Shown: piece by piece, positions 26,439 to 35,440 of the stretch | Layout of the letters: the number at the start of each line of letters is the position of its first letter | Numbering within the stretch: the stretch's first letter is position 1 | Origin: an uncultured Prevotellaceae bacterium | Lineage (GTDB): Bacteria; Bacteroidota; Bacteroidia; Bacteroidales; Bacteroidaceae | DNA: 64,000 bases | NCBI GenBank assembly: GCA_900320565.1 | Contig: ONSR01000009.1 | Span: forward strand, 58,408 to 122,407 | Direction of reading: 5' to 3' | Position numbers and translations under genes: made by a program | The notes under the pieces: generated by a model | What the model was told of the DNA's origin: nothing | Database searches by the model: none | The model's input: the letters and a program-made list of their open reading frames with translations, nothing else

Positions 26439-29400
26439 TTACTTGACCAGCACTTTTCGTCCGCCCTTAACGACGATGCCTTTGAAGTGCCCGTCAACAC
26501 GTTGGCCTGCAAGATTGTAGATGACGTTAGCGTCCTTAAGGGCATTAGAGTCCTTAAGGTCTTTAATGCCATCGACGAGAGACTCAAAGAGGCGGAATGT
26601 CGAACCATTATCGGTGAGGCTTCTGTTGTCTGTCCAGAACCCAAGCTGTCCGCCTTTGCCGCCAATATGGTTGAGGCAAGTATTAGTGGTTCCAGGCAAG
26701 CGCAAGACGAAGCCGTCCAGGTTGGGAAGCAAATCCCAAGCATATTCGCCTGCTCGCATAGCAGGATAGTCGCCTGCAGGAGCGAGTGATTCGTCGAAGC
26801 CTGTGGTACGATTATAAAGCACGACATGATATGGATTACCGCCAAAGGCCCATAGGTATTTATCCGAGAAGAGGATGTCTTCGTCGGTCTCCACTGTCGG
26901 ATAATACGGCTCGTAGTCCTGCTTGAAGACGAAGTAGTCGCTGCGAATGGTCATATCGTACCAATGAATATCCGTATCGGGGGAGGAGAAGAAGAACGGT
27001 CCGTACCACTCTACGTCGTAATCTATCGTCGTTTCACCCTCGATTTGATAAGGCATATCGGCGGGTTCCACGAGTTTGACAAAGGAATTCCCCCACTCTG
27101 CAGACGGTGCAGGAGGCTCGGCTCCCTTTGGCACCTGACGTATCTCGGAGCCGATGACTTCGCCGTTCCACAGGTAGCGATTCGTCACGGCATAGAGCGA
27201 AGCAGAAGCCAGCTGCAGAGCCTCGGTCGGGTCAAAGTCGGCAACTTCCACAATCTTGAACCGGTTGCCCTGGTCGGGAGTACTATAACCATTGATGACG
27301 AGTTTTGAGGAGTTATGATTGAAGTAGAGCTTCTGACCGGCATCGGTGTAGCAGGTCATCATGTAGGGATATTGTCCGTAGGGATGCATCGTGTCGAAGT
27401 CGATTGGTGTGCCAAGCATGTTCACCCAACTACCATTATTGGCATAATGAAGGAACTTCTTGGTGACGGGACTGTAGATGTAGTTCTGGCCCTCGATGCC
27501 GATGATGGCGAACCGAGCTTCCTCGTCCTCATAATCATAGTAGCGTTCCTGCTCAGCCGTCAGTCCATTGTGGTCGGCAGTCAGCACAAGTCCGCCTCGC
27601 TCGCAAGTGATGGTGTAGAGCTTCGTATTGTCGAACTCGACATATTCTATAGGCTCTGGTATGTCTGGGCGACGGCCAGAGACGATGTCGGCATAGATCT
27701 GTTGTGTACGCGTCTCAAGCCAGCTGGCCGCTTGCTGTGCTTGTGTAGCATAGTCGGTGTAATCGCCCCACTTCGAACTGTTGGCGTCGAAGGAGTTCTT
27801 GGCAAAGTCATAGTAGTCCTGACAATACTCCAGAAGTTCCTGCAGGTCGTTGTTCATGAACTCTTCCCAAAGTTGACGATAGACACTGTCGAGGGGTTCG
27901 TACTTGAAGCGAAGGTCGCGGATGAATGAAACGGCTGCAAACGAGGGAGAGTCTATCCAGTAGTTGCTGGTCGATTCGTTCCTGAAATAGGTTCTGTTTC
28001 TCTCGTAACCGAAACACCAGTCGAGGTCCCAAACAGGACCGAAGATGTACTTGCTGGTTTCGTCCGTGAAGTCCTCGCGATAGCAGAAGGTGCTCTTGGG
28101 ATGATAGAACTCGTAGTTGAGCGTCAGCTCGTTCACCATCATGAAGCGTGCGAGTTGCTCTATGTCAACATACGACGAGATGTCCTTCCCGCGATAGAGA
28201 GCGCTCATGAAGCTATTGAAGTGAGTCTGAATCATATCCAACGTCAACTGTGTCGTACCCTCGGCAAACTCGGGTTCCTTGATGTTGATGGGCAGGTCGT
28301 AAGGTGTGGAGCGGAACTTCTGTCCGTCTGGCTCGTCGTAATAGGAATCCAGCTCGAGCAGGGCTGCTACGGACTCGTCGAAGACATCGACACTATTGTT
28401 TGCCATTCCCACCTTCTCGGTGAAGTTATAGCTGCCTCGATACTCGCCATTCAGGTAGAGATCGACTGGCACGATATGATTTGCGGCACTGGCCTCCATG
28501 AGGTTGGCAGCCTTCATGCCGATGGCATTAGACATGAGCGAGCCTGTCTGGTAGTTTGAGAGCAGCACCCAATTCTTGCCTTTCGTCATACCGAGAGGCT
28601 TCATCTTCTCGGCAAACTTCAGTCGATAAGGCTTCTTAGGCCAGCCCCAGCTGCTGTTGCCTCTGCCTTTGATTTGTACAGGCGTCTCGTCCATCGATGG
28701 GAAGATGTCGTGCCCGTCGATGGTGATAGTGGCATCCTTGAAATAAAGTTTGCTCGTGATGGGCTGTCCGTCGGCTGTGTTAATGTAGATGGTAGGCACT
28801 TCTGCCCTATCCGTCAGCCAATCGACATGAACGCGGACACACCTTCCGTAAGGGTGCATGAAATACTTGTTGTCAGGTTCTGCCGTGAGTATCTTACAGC
28901 CAGGACGGCTCACGAGGTAATAGACATCCTTGTCGAAGCGCAAACGCTCGCCTGTTCCTTCGCTGTCCTGAAGCCTTTCGTTCACATAGACGACAGCACC
29001 TTCGTCGGAGGTAACGAATGTTGGCGTCAAGCGTTTACCAATGGCGGCAAGCGTCACGAAGACTGTATCCCCGACTATCTCGCCCGTAACTGTGCCGAAC
29101 ACCTGGTCGTTGTCTCTCTTGTATATCTTGAATGTCTCGAAGGTTGCGAAGTCAGGCTTCTGCTCGCTTACCGAATCGACTTCGGAGAGATTGTAGGTAT
29201 AGTTCCAGCCTAAATTGGTTTCGATGATCAACTTGCCATCTTGCTCCGAATGACCTTCGACGAACTTCAGCGGATAGGCCTCGATGCGACCGTCGCTCAG
29301 ATACACATGCAGAGCCTTCGGAAAGACATAGGGCGAATATTCGTCGGAAGGGTACTGGATTCCCGTCTTCTTCTCAACGCGCACGGGTCGAATGCTTTCG

Positions 29401-30551
29401 CCGGCGTAACGGTCGAAGCTTCCCACAATAGATATGCTGCTTGCACTGAAACTAAACTGGCATGCGCGGTCGGAGTAGGTTTTATCGGTCATGGTCGGCC
29501 AATAGAAGCCGTAGGAGCCTTCCCACTGAGTCTCGGTGCCGTTGCGTCTGCCCCCCGCGGGCAGGAAGATGCTTGCGTTGTTCCTAATGCTGGTGACAAG
29601 CCGTCCGTTTACGCCGTTCATTGTCGTCCACGTTGATGTCGTGTTCTCGCTGTCGATGAGTTCTCGCATCTGTTCCACACTTGGCATCTGCCACTTGCTG
29701 CCCCAGTTGGCCGTTGCAGCATCATCCTCGGGCAACAACACCGTTTGGCCGTCGCCAATGAATGTGCCGTTGCTGTTGTACCAGCAGGCTTCCGTCTGAT
29801 TGTCAACAAAGGTGTATTTATTGATTTGCGTCCAATCGGCCTGACCCGCGTTCATCCACTTATAGGTTCCCCAACTGTAATCTCCCCAAGTGCCATTGCT
29901 CTTCTTCGGCGTTATCTCGCCCCAGGCAAAGTAGTCGCCATATTCCTCAGGACTGTTGGCGCCGACGTTGCATGTTGCCCACAATGTTCCGCTGGGCAGG
30001 TCGAGGTCAACCCAATCATGCTCACCCGGTTCGGAAGTATCGTTTTTCTTATGGAAGACATAGCGCTCGTTGTCGCTGTTGCCACCACTGCCTTTATAGG
30101 TACCCAGCATGTTTGTGCCGGAACGGAGGTTCCAGTAATAATCCTTATCCACAGTACTCTGCACAGAATAAGCGCCGTCGCTGCCCGCGATGATGTTCCA
30201 GTACTCGGAGCCATCGCCAAGGGACTCGCTGGCAATCGTCATGTACTTGTAGTACGCATCATCGCGGCCATAGGTAAAAACAAGCAGGTGGTTCGTAGCC
30301 TGATTGCGGATAGTGTAGCCCGACTCAGTATTCGTAATCACCCAATAGCCGTCGTCCGACAACTCCTGCTCGGCGGTGACGTAATAGATGTAAGGATTGA
30401 CAGAATGGTACGAGCCCAAGCCGAGAAAACCAGCCAGCTTGGTGCAGGAAATGCTATAGACACCATCCTCGATGGGACCATCAGCATGAACCTTCAAGGG
30501 AAGACATGCGAGAAAGCATATAGAAAGACAAATAACGAAGCGATGTTTCAT
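26439..30551 (-). CDS. secreted CotH-kinase-family protein with FISUMP-like and lectin-like modules
   Basis: A 1370-residue protein with a signal peptide ending near KVHADG. Order: a ricin-like stretch (~25-165); a FISUMP-like domain (~175-400; DLPSGTLWATCNVGA, EYGDYFAWGEI, WQMPSVEQMREL); then the CotH kinase-like domain (~600-975) with VQIKGRGNSSWGWPKKPYRLKF, VLLSNYQTGS, LYLNGEYRGSYNFTEKV and GPVWDLDWCFGY. CotH relatives are atypical secreted protein kinases or cell-surface proteins; the WDLDW.FG segment matches the metal-binding part. The rest (~1030-1320) repeats modules found in the divergent gene at 31352 (YTITCERGG...KKFLHY; GPFFFSSP..HWYDM). The shared tag closes it (IYNLAGQRVDG...VVKGGRKVLVK). 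Confidence 0.87.
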   Translation of the reverse strand: MKHRFVICLSICFLACLPLKVHADGPIEDGVYSISCTKLAGFLGLGSYHSVNPYIYYVTAEQELSDDGYWVITNTESGYTIRNQATNHLLVFTYGRDDAYYKYMTIASESLGDGSEYWNIIAGSDGAYSVQSTVDKDYYWNLRSGTNMLGTYKGSGGNSDNERYVFHKKNDTSEPGEHDWVDLDLPSGTLWATCNVGANSPEEYGDYFAWGEITPKKSNGTWGDYSWGTYKWMNAGQADWTQINKYTFVDNQTEACWYNSNGTFIGDGQTVLLPEDDAATANWGSKWQMPSVEQMRELIDSENTTSTWTTMNGVNGRLVTSIRNNASIFLPAGGRRNGTETQWEGSYGFYWPTMTDKTYSDRACQFSFSASSISIVGSFDRYAGESIRPVRVEKKTGIQYPSDEYSPYVFPKALHVYLSDGRIEAYPLKFVEGHSEQDGKLIIETNLGWNYTYNLSEVDSVSEQKPDFATFETFKIYKRDNDQVFGTVTGEIVGDTVFVTLAAIGKRLTPTFVTSDEGAVVYVNERLQDSEGTGERLRFDKDVYYLVSRPGCKILTAEPDNKYFMHPYGRCVRVHVDWLTDRAEVPTIYINTADGQPITSKLYFKDATITIDGHDIFPSMDETPVQIKGRGNSSWGWPKKPYRLKFAEKMKPLGMTKGKNWVLLSNYQTGSLMSNAIGMKAANLMEASAANHIVPVDLYLNGEYRGSYNFTEKVGMANNSVDVFDESVAALLELDSYYDEPDGQKFRSTPYDLPINIKEPEFAEGTTQLTLDMIQTHFNSFMSALYRGKDISSYVDIEQLARFMMVNELTLNYEFYHPKSTFCYREDFTDETSKYIFGPVWDLDWCFGYERNRTYFRNESTSNYWIDSPSFAAVSFIRDLRFKYEPLDSVYRQLWEEFMNNDLQELLEYCQDYYDFAKNSFDANSSKWGDYTDYATQAQQAASWLETRTQQIYADIVSGRRPDIPEPIEYVEFDNTKLYTITCERGGLVLTADHNGLTAEQERYYDYEDEEARFAIIGIEGQNYIYSPVTKKFLHYANNGSWVNMLGTPIDFDTMHPYGQYPYMMTCYTDAGQKLYFNHNSSKLVINGYSTPDQGNRFKIVEVADFDPTEALQLASASLYAVTNRYLWNGEVIGSEIRQVPKGAEPPAPSAEWGNSFVKLVEPADMPYQIEGETTIDYDVEWYGPFFFSSPDTDIHWYDMTIRSDYFVFKQDYEPYYPTVETDEDILFSDKYLWAFGGNPYHVVLYNRTTGFDESLAPAGDYPAMRAGEYAWDLLPNLDGFVLRLPGTTNTCLNHIGGKGGQLGFWTDNRSLTDNGSTFRLFESLVDGIKDLKDSNALKDANVIYNLAGQRVDGHFKGIVVKGGRKVLVK
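26526..26570 (-). repeat. five 9 bp units inside the CotH gene
   Basis: On the plus strand GTTAGCGTC, CTTAAGGGC, ATTAGAGTC, CTTAAGGTC, TTTAATGCC are in 9 bp register. On the gene strand they encode the K-D-L, K-D-S, N-A-L, K-D-A triplets just before the shared tag. They resemble the array at 35382-35426. Confidence 0.75.
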
Positions 30552-30573
30552 GTTAGTTGTTAGTTTATCGCAG

Positions 30574-30581
30574 CAAATATA
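30574..30581 (-). promoter_or_regulatory. -7 element (TATATTTG) of the CotH gene
   Basis: A consensus TAnnTTTG lies 23 bases before the start codon and is followed by the leader AAACTAACAACTAAC. The upstream sequence is AT-rich without a clear TTTG at -33. Confidence 0.55.
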
Positions 30582-30924
30582 CGATTTTTTGCAATATATA
30601 ATATAAAATATAAGAGAAAAAAGAGTTTCTGTTCACAATTAAGGCATTTTGCCCCCGACAAACCTCGGATGGTTCATTTCGGTTTCAGAAGCACCAGAAA
30701 CCCATTTATTTCCATTTTACATTTTATACATAAGAATTTTGCAAAGCACTATACATCTATACATTACCCTATGTAAAGCATTATATATCAGAGCGTAATA
30801 TGGATGTATAGAGGTTTCAAAATACTATACGTCTATACATCTTTTTACATAAAAAGGCTCGTATTCGCTTGCAAAACATCGCTAATAAATTGATTTTCGG
30901 TTTGTTTCGCATTAACACAAAAAG

Positions 30925-31009
30925 ATGAAACAAATTGTTTCTGCGGTGGAAACAGTTTGTTTCACAGGTGAAACAGTTTGTTTCTCATGTGAAACTATGT
31001 TGAAACAAG
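30925..31009 (+). repeat. 21-22 bp array of palindromes GAAACAnnnTGTTTC
   Basis: Units begin at 30925, 30946, 30968 and 30989. Three hold a palindrome of the form GAAACA-nnn-TGTTTC (GAAACAAATTGTTTC, GAAACAGTTTGTTTC twice) at 21 and 22 bp spacing; the fourth is degenerate. It lies in the 800 bp divergent gap between the CotH and LamG genes. In that gap, 30740-30850 also has several ACTATACATCTATACAT-like stretches, and the remainder shows nothing recognisable. Confidence 0.8.
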
Positions 31010-31062
31010 TTATATCCGGACAAGAAACTGACTTTTCCTGATTTCGCCAGACACAATCAAAG

Positions 31063-31128
31063 AAGTTGTGCTGTTTTAGTTGACAAACTCGACGTGCCGT
31101 GTTGACAAACTCGACGTACAGTCATGAA
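31063..31128 (+). repeat. 22 bp tandem array, three units
   Basis: Units begin at 31063, 31085 and 31107. The last two share AAACTCGACGT and all end in TTGAC or ATGAA. It lies about 120 bases upstream of the promoter at 31249. Confidence 0.75.
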
Positions 31129-31248
31129 ATGAGGAGGGCAATCTCCCGAATCGACTCTTTTGCGCAAAGAACAGACTGCAAACAATCCCTAAACAAGGAG
31201 ATGAATAGGAAAAATGCGCCTTATTGTGAAACTTTTTTTTATTTTTTA

Positions 31249-31279
31249 TTTGACATATATTAAATAATGTATATATTTG
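31249..31279 (+). promoter_or_regulatory. promoter of the LamG gene at 31352
   Basis: TTTG (31249-31252), 19 bases, TATATTTG (31272-31279): a full Bacteroidetes promoter. It predicts a leader of about 65 nt that ends in TTAACCTTTAAACAAATC before ATG 31352. Confidence 0.8.
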
Positions 31280-31351
31280 CCGTGTTAAAGACGAAAAAAT
31301 TAGAGTAATCTTTATATAACAAACCTATTATTAACCTTTAAACAAATCATT

Positions 31352-34234
31352 ATGAGAAAAGCAAAACTTCTCTTGGCTGCCGTGCTTTGCACAGTGGCAG
31401 CAGGAAATGCCGGGGCTCAGATTACTGGCAACTCCCAGCTTTCCAACACGAAGGTTTACACCGTGACCACGCCTCGCGGCGCATGGATGGTGGACCAGAC
31501 AGGCAACCGAATGCACTACGACGGCAACTACACCAGCTCGAGTGCCACTCCCAAGAACGACGTGAACTATCAGTTCGCTTTCATCAACCATGAGGGCCAC
31601 TACTACCTCTACGCTCCTGCCATGAAGAAGTTCGTGCAGCCGCAGAAATATTTCCGCACAGGCTACACCACGCCCGTCACCCTCGCAGCAGAAAGCGGCA
31701 AGGTGAAAGTGAAGGGCGAGGAAACACCCCTCACCATCAACATCGGCGGCGCACAGTGGACATGGGACACATGGACAAGCTACGACGACGGTAACACCGT
31801 GACTATCGTGGAAGCCGCTGACCTCAGCGCAGCCGACCTCAACGAGGCCATCTCCATCCTCACGGGCACACCCGACTATTTCGACTCCCATAAGGTTTAC
31901 ACCATCAACTGCGAGCGCGTGGGCAACTGGGCTGCATCGGCCGACCACAACAGCCTGAGCTCCACCCTGGCATACCCCGGAGCCACGGATGCCGAGAAGC
32001 AGTTCGCCTTCTACCACAAAGATGGCAAGCTCTACATCTACAGTGTGGGCGCAAAGAAGTTCCTCAAAGGCGACGGAACCTTCGTCACAGGCAAACTGGG
32101 CGACCCCATGGACTATCGCATCATCAGCACGAGCGGCTACGACCACATGCTCTACGTTCCAGCCACTCACTTCTATTTCAATTCGCAGACAAGCGGTGGC
32201 TATGCCATCAACAGCTATTCGTCGGCCGACGCAGGCAACAAGCAGTCGTTCACCGAGGTCAACGGACTGGATGTCTTCGACGAGATGGACCTCATCGCCA
32301 ATCCCTCCTACTTCGTCACCTACGTCGTGAAGGATGAGGACGGTGCCACCATCTTCACATCCGAGCCCGTTGCAACGAATCTCGGAGCCAGCATCACCAG
32401 CCTCCCCGCTGACTTCCGTCGCTCCTTCTACACCTACAACGACGTCGACGTCACCGTCAGCGACTTCAACACCACCGTCGAGTTCACTGCAACGTGGGAC
32501 GGTCCGTTCGAAATCTCTACCGACTACGCCACAGCCCACTGGTACAACATGGCTGTACGCGGTAACTATTATGTGACATCGGGCAACAAAGCCACCGACG
32601 GCTCGCTCGCTCCCATCCCGGCAAACGCTATGGGTCTGGTGGAAGACGCTTATCAGTGGGCATTCATCGGCAACAACTACGACGGCTTCAAGGCTATCAA
32701 CAAGGCAGAAGGCGACAGCAAGGCCTACGCATGGGTTTCCAACGACAACAGCTCCATCCCGACCTTCGTCGATTATGCTACAGCCAACAAGTGGTACATC
32801 AAGGCCAGCACATCGTCTGTTGCCAACTCCTTTATGCTAACCACAGACAAGGGCTTCCAGACCAACCAGTTCGGTGGTGCCACAGGCTCTCTCAAGATCT
32901 GGGCAGACACCAGACTCAACGACGCAGGCTCTGCCTTCACGACCTTCAACGTGCCCACAAACTTCGCCAACTTCGTGGTTGACGAAATCGCACCCGCAAT
33001 GGAAGCAATAGGATACTTCGCCTTCACCGACGAAGTAAAGGCCACCATCGGCTGGGATCCTGCATACAAGACTGAATGCCCCTATGAGTCCTACAAGAAC
33101 ATGAAGGAGAAGTTGACTGCCATCGACATGACCGACATCAGCAACTACGTTCTTCCCGAGACCGGATACTACACGCTCAAGAACAAGAACTACGGCACCT
33201 ACATGGGCATCGACCCGAGCGACGCTGTGATGTACGGCAACTATGCCAGCGCAAACGAAGCCAAGCAAGTCGTCAAGCTCACAAAGACTGGCGCTGCCAC
33301 CTACACCATCGGCTTGATGGGCAAGTTCGCTCCCGCTGCCGTCGCACAGAGTGAAACCGTTTCTGCCAAAGACGAAGCCGGCACATACACCGTGGTTGTT
33401 CCCACCGTTGGCTTTGCTGCATTCCAGGCCGACACAGAGAACAGCATGTCCGTCCTGCACCAGCGTGCCGCAGGCGACATCGTGGGCTGGGGAGCTCCCG
33501 CCGCTGCATCTCAATGGGAAGTACAAAATGCTACTAGCATCGAACTCACTATCGGTGCTGAAGGCTATGCTACAACTTATCTGCCCTTCCCCGTTGAGTA
33601 TGGAGGCATTTCCATGCCGAAGGCAATCGGTTGCTGGACATTCGACGATCCTTCCAAGGCAATCGGTTGCTGGACATTCGACGATCCTTCCGATCTGCTT
33701 GCAGGTACCGGCATTGCTACCCTGCAGGCAACAACCCATGAAAAGGACAACGTTACAGTAACTGACGTCGCCACAGCCGGCATTACCACCGTGGATGGTC
33801 CCGATGCAAGCAACGGTGCTGTGGAAGTTCCCGTTGGCTCAAGTCTCTTGATGGCTGCCAACAATGGTGCAACAAGCATGGGCACATATTCTATTATGTA
33901 TGATGTATGCGTAGAAGACGGTTCTACATTCATTCCTCTCCTGCAGAATAGCCTGACCGACGGTAAGGACGGCAGCCTCTTCATCAATAAGAACCAAGTT
34001 GGTCTTGGCGGAGGCATCGGCTACCATGGCAACATCGAGAACAACAAGTGGTATCGCATCGTCTTCACCGTAAGTCCTTCGGAAGCTTCTCTCTATGTGG
34101 ACGGCAACTTGCTCACCACATACAACCAGAATTTCGATAATGTCAATGGCTCTTACCTTAAACATTGGGTTCTGACGACGGGTGCGCTCTTCTTTGCCGA
34201 CGAAGACGGTCCGAGCTGCGCTTCTGGGATGTAG
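31352..34234 (+). CDS. secreted multi-module LamG protein, 5' part (frame broken near 34208)
   Basis: 960 residues up to a premature TAG. Signal peptide AKLLLAAVLCTVAAGNAGAQ. Two lectin-like modules follow (~25-160 and ~180-310; HEGHYYLYAPAMKKFV and KDGKLYIYSVGAKKFLKG), then the GPFEIS..AHWYNMAVRGNYYV module (~388-500) that is also present in the divergent CotH protein. A LamG-type domain starts near 755 with CWTFDDPS and is cut off after LFFADEDG. The expected continuation, SELRFWDVALNAQQV, is encoded in the -1 frame from 34210, so the original gene ran 31352-35376 (about 1341 residues). A perfect 36 bp tandem duplication sits at 33620-33691. No catalytic domain seen; glycan binding inferred. 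Confidence 0.8.
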   Translation: MRKAKLLLAAVLCTVAAGNAGAQITGNSQLSNTKVYTVTTPRGAWMVDQTGNRMHYDGNYTSSSATPKNDVNYQFAFINHEGHYYLYAPAMKKFVQPQKYFRTGYTTPVTLAAESGKVKVKGEETPLTINIGGAQWTWDTWTSYDDGNTVTIVEAADLSAADLNEAISILTGTPDYFDSHKVYTINCERVGNWAASADHNSLSSTLAYPGATDAEKQFAFYHKDGKLYIYSVGAKKFLKGDGTFVTGKLGDPMDYRIISTSGYDHMLYVPATHFYFNSQTSGGYAINSYSSADAGNKQSFTEVNGLDVFDEMDLIANPSYFVTYVVKDEDGATIFTSEPVATNLGASITSLPADFRRSFYTYNDVDVTVSDFNTTVEFTATWDGPFEISTDYATAHWYNMAVRGNYYVTSGNKATDGSLAPIPANAMGLVEDAYQWAFIGNNYDGFKAINKAEGDSKAYAWVSNDNSSIPTFVDYATANKWYIKASTSSVANSFMLTTDKGFQTNQFGGATGSLKIWADTRLNDAGSAFTTFNVPTNFANFVVDEIAPAMEAIGYFAFTDEVKATIGWDPAYKTECPYESYKNMKEKLTAIDMTDISNYVLPETGYYTLKNKNYGTYMGIDPSDAVMYGNYASANEAKQVVKLTKTGAATYTIGLMGKFAPAAVAQSETVSAKDEAGTYTVVVPTVGFAAFQADTENSMSVLHQRAAGDIVGWGAPAAASQWEVQNATSIELTIGAEGYATTYLPFPVEYGGISMPKAIGCWTFDDPSKAIGCWTFDDPSDLLAGTGIATLQATTHEKDNVTVTDVATAGITTVDGPDASNGAVEVPVGSSLLMAANNGATSMGTYSIMYDVCVEDGSTFIPLLQNSLTDGKDGSLFINKNQVGLGGGIGYHGNIENNKWYRIVFTVSPSEASLYVDGNLLTTYNQNFDNVNGSYLKHWVLTTGALFFADEDGPSCASGM
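33620..33691 (+). repeat. perfect 36 bp tandem duplication in the LamG gene
   Basis: The 36 bp starting AAGGCAATCGG and ending GATCCTTCC occurs at 33620-33655 and again at 33656-33691 without a difference. It repeats KAIGCWTFDDPS in frame and looks recent. Confidence 0.95.
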
Positions 34235-35376
34235 CCCTGAATGCACAGCAGGTTTCAGACCTTGGCAGCATCAGTGGAGATGCACCTAAGTTCCCCGAAG
34301 CTCTCGGCACTTGGACATTCGAAGATGCAACAGATCCTTATGCAGGCACCGGCACAGCAACGCTTGCTGATTGGGGCACTGGTGTTACATTCGACGGCGG
34401 CGTTGCAACGGTTCCCGTTGGAGCTGGTATGGAGCTGAACACGAACCTTACAACAACCCCGACTGCTTACACACTCATGCAAGACGTTAAATTCGCAAAC
34501 GTAAGCGGCTACATCTCTCTCTTCCAGAATGACGTCAACAATGGCAAGGACGGCAGCATCTTTGTCAAGGACGGAACGGTTGGTTTGAACTCTGCTGGTC
34601 TTGGCTACAAGGGCACCATCAACGCCGACACATGGTATCGTATTGTTACTGTCATCGACAACAGCTACTGCACACTCTATGTGGACGGCGTACAGGTTGG
34701 TAAGAGCGCCGCTCAGGACGTGAACGCATGGGCAATGCGCGACTCAAGGAAGCTCATCCTGTTCATCGACAACGACGGTGAGGAGACAGAGGTTCAGCTG
34801 GCCGAAGCACGCTTCTGGGATAAAGCCCTGACAGCAGCACAGGTAGCAGAGCTCGCTACCGTCGGCACAACTATCGACGAAGGCGAATCCAAAGACGCAG
34901 TCGCCTACACTGCTCAACTCGACGGCAGCAACAAGTGGCTGGTACTGAACAAGCTTGATGGAACTATTCCTACTAAGACGGCCGTAGTCCTCAAGGGCGC
35001 GCCCAAGACATACGTTTACAACATCGTTGCCGAGGCTTCTCCCATCACAGACAACGTCCTGAAGGGCACACTCGAACCCATCGAAGCTACTGGCAAGTAC
35101 GTCCTTGCTAAGCCCGCAGGTGAGGAAGTTGGCTTCTATCTGGCTAACACAGGCAACATCGCAGCTTGCAAGGCTTACTTGGAAATCAATTCTGAGATTA
35201 AGGGCTTCGTCTTCAAGTTCGACGATGATGCAACCGGCATCGACGACATCAGCGACTATAACAATGCAAAGAACCTTAACGAATCGAAGGCCATCTACAA
35301 CCTTGCAGGCCAGCGCCTGAACAAGATGCAGAAGGGCATCAACATCGTGAACGGAAAGAAGATAATGGTTAAATAA
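34165..35376 (+). CDS. LamG protein, 3' part of the frameshifted gene with C-terminal tag
   Basis: The first true residues are SELRFWDVALNAQQV from 34210, which complete the LamG domain interrupted in the upstream frame; the ATG at 34165 only opens this frame and encodes nonsense (CALLCRRRR) before that. A second LamG domain follows (~34306-34870; TWTFEDATDPYAGTG, FVKDGTVGLNSAGLGYKG, LYVDGVQVGKSAA, EARFWDKALTAAQV), then a short beta-rich module (WLVLNKLDGTIPTKTAVVLKG) and the shared tag IYNLAGQRL...GINIVNGKKIMVK. The intact domains and tag argue that the break is young or a sequence error. It may be annotated separately or as a pseudogene. Confidence 0.75.
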   Translation: MGSDDGCALLCRRRRSELRFWDVALNAQQVSDLGSISGDAPKFPEALGTWTFEDATDPYAGTGTATLADWGTGVTFDGGVATVPVGAGMELNTNLTTTPTAYTLMQDVKFANVSGYISLFQNDVNNGKDGSIFVKDGTVGLNSAGLGYKGTINADTWYRIVTVIDNSYCTLYVDGVQVGKSAAQDVNAWAMRDSRKLILFIDNDGEETEVQLAEARFWDKALTAAQVAELATVGTTIDEGESKDAVAYTAQLDGSNKWLVLNKLDGTIPTKTAVVLKGAPKTYVYNIVAEASPITDNVLKGTLEPIEATGKYVLAKPAGEEVGFYLANTGNIAACKAYLEINSEIKGFVFKFDDDATGIDDISDYNNAKNLNESKAIYNLAGQRLNKMQKGINIVNGKKIMVK

Positions 35377-35381
35377 GACAA

Positions 35382-35426
35382 GGACCTTAGGGTCTCTAAG
35401 GACTTTAGGGACCTTAAGGACTTTAA
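35382..35426 (+). repeat. five 9 bp units after the LamG gene
   Basis: GGACCTTAG, GGTCTCTAA, GGACTTTAG, GGACCTTAA, GGACTTTAA in exact register, starting 5 bases after the stop and ending 14 bases before the small peptide gene. Confidence 0.85.
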
Positions 35427-35440
35427 TCAAGAATAAGACA

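Noticed and set aside
31331-32539. Long open frame (402 codons) antisense to the LamG gene
   Set aside because: Composition is Val/Gly/Cys-rich without motifs; it is a shadow of the plus-strand gene.
34195-34240. Programmed -1 frameshift in the LamG gene
   Set aside because: No slippery heptamer or downstream hairpin is visible at the junction; a single-base deletion is simpler.
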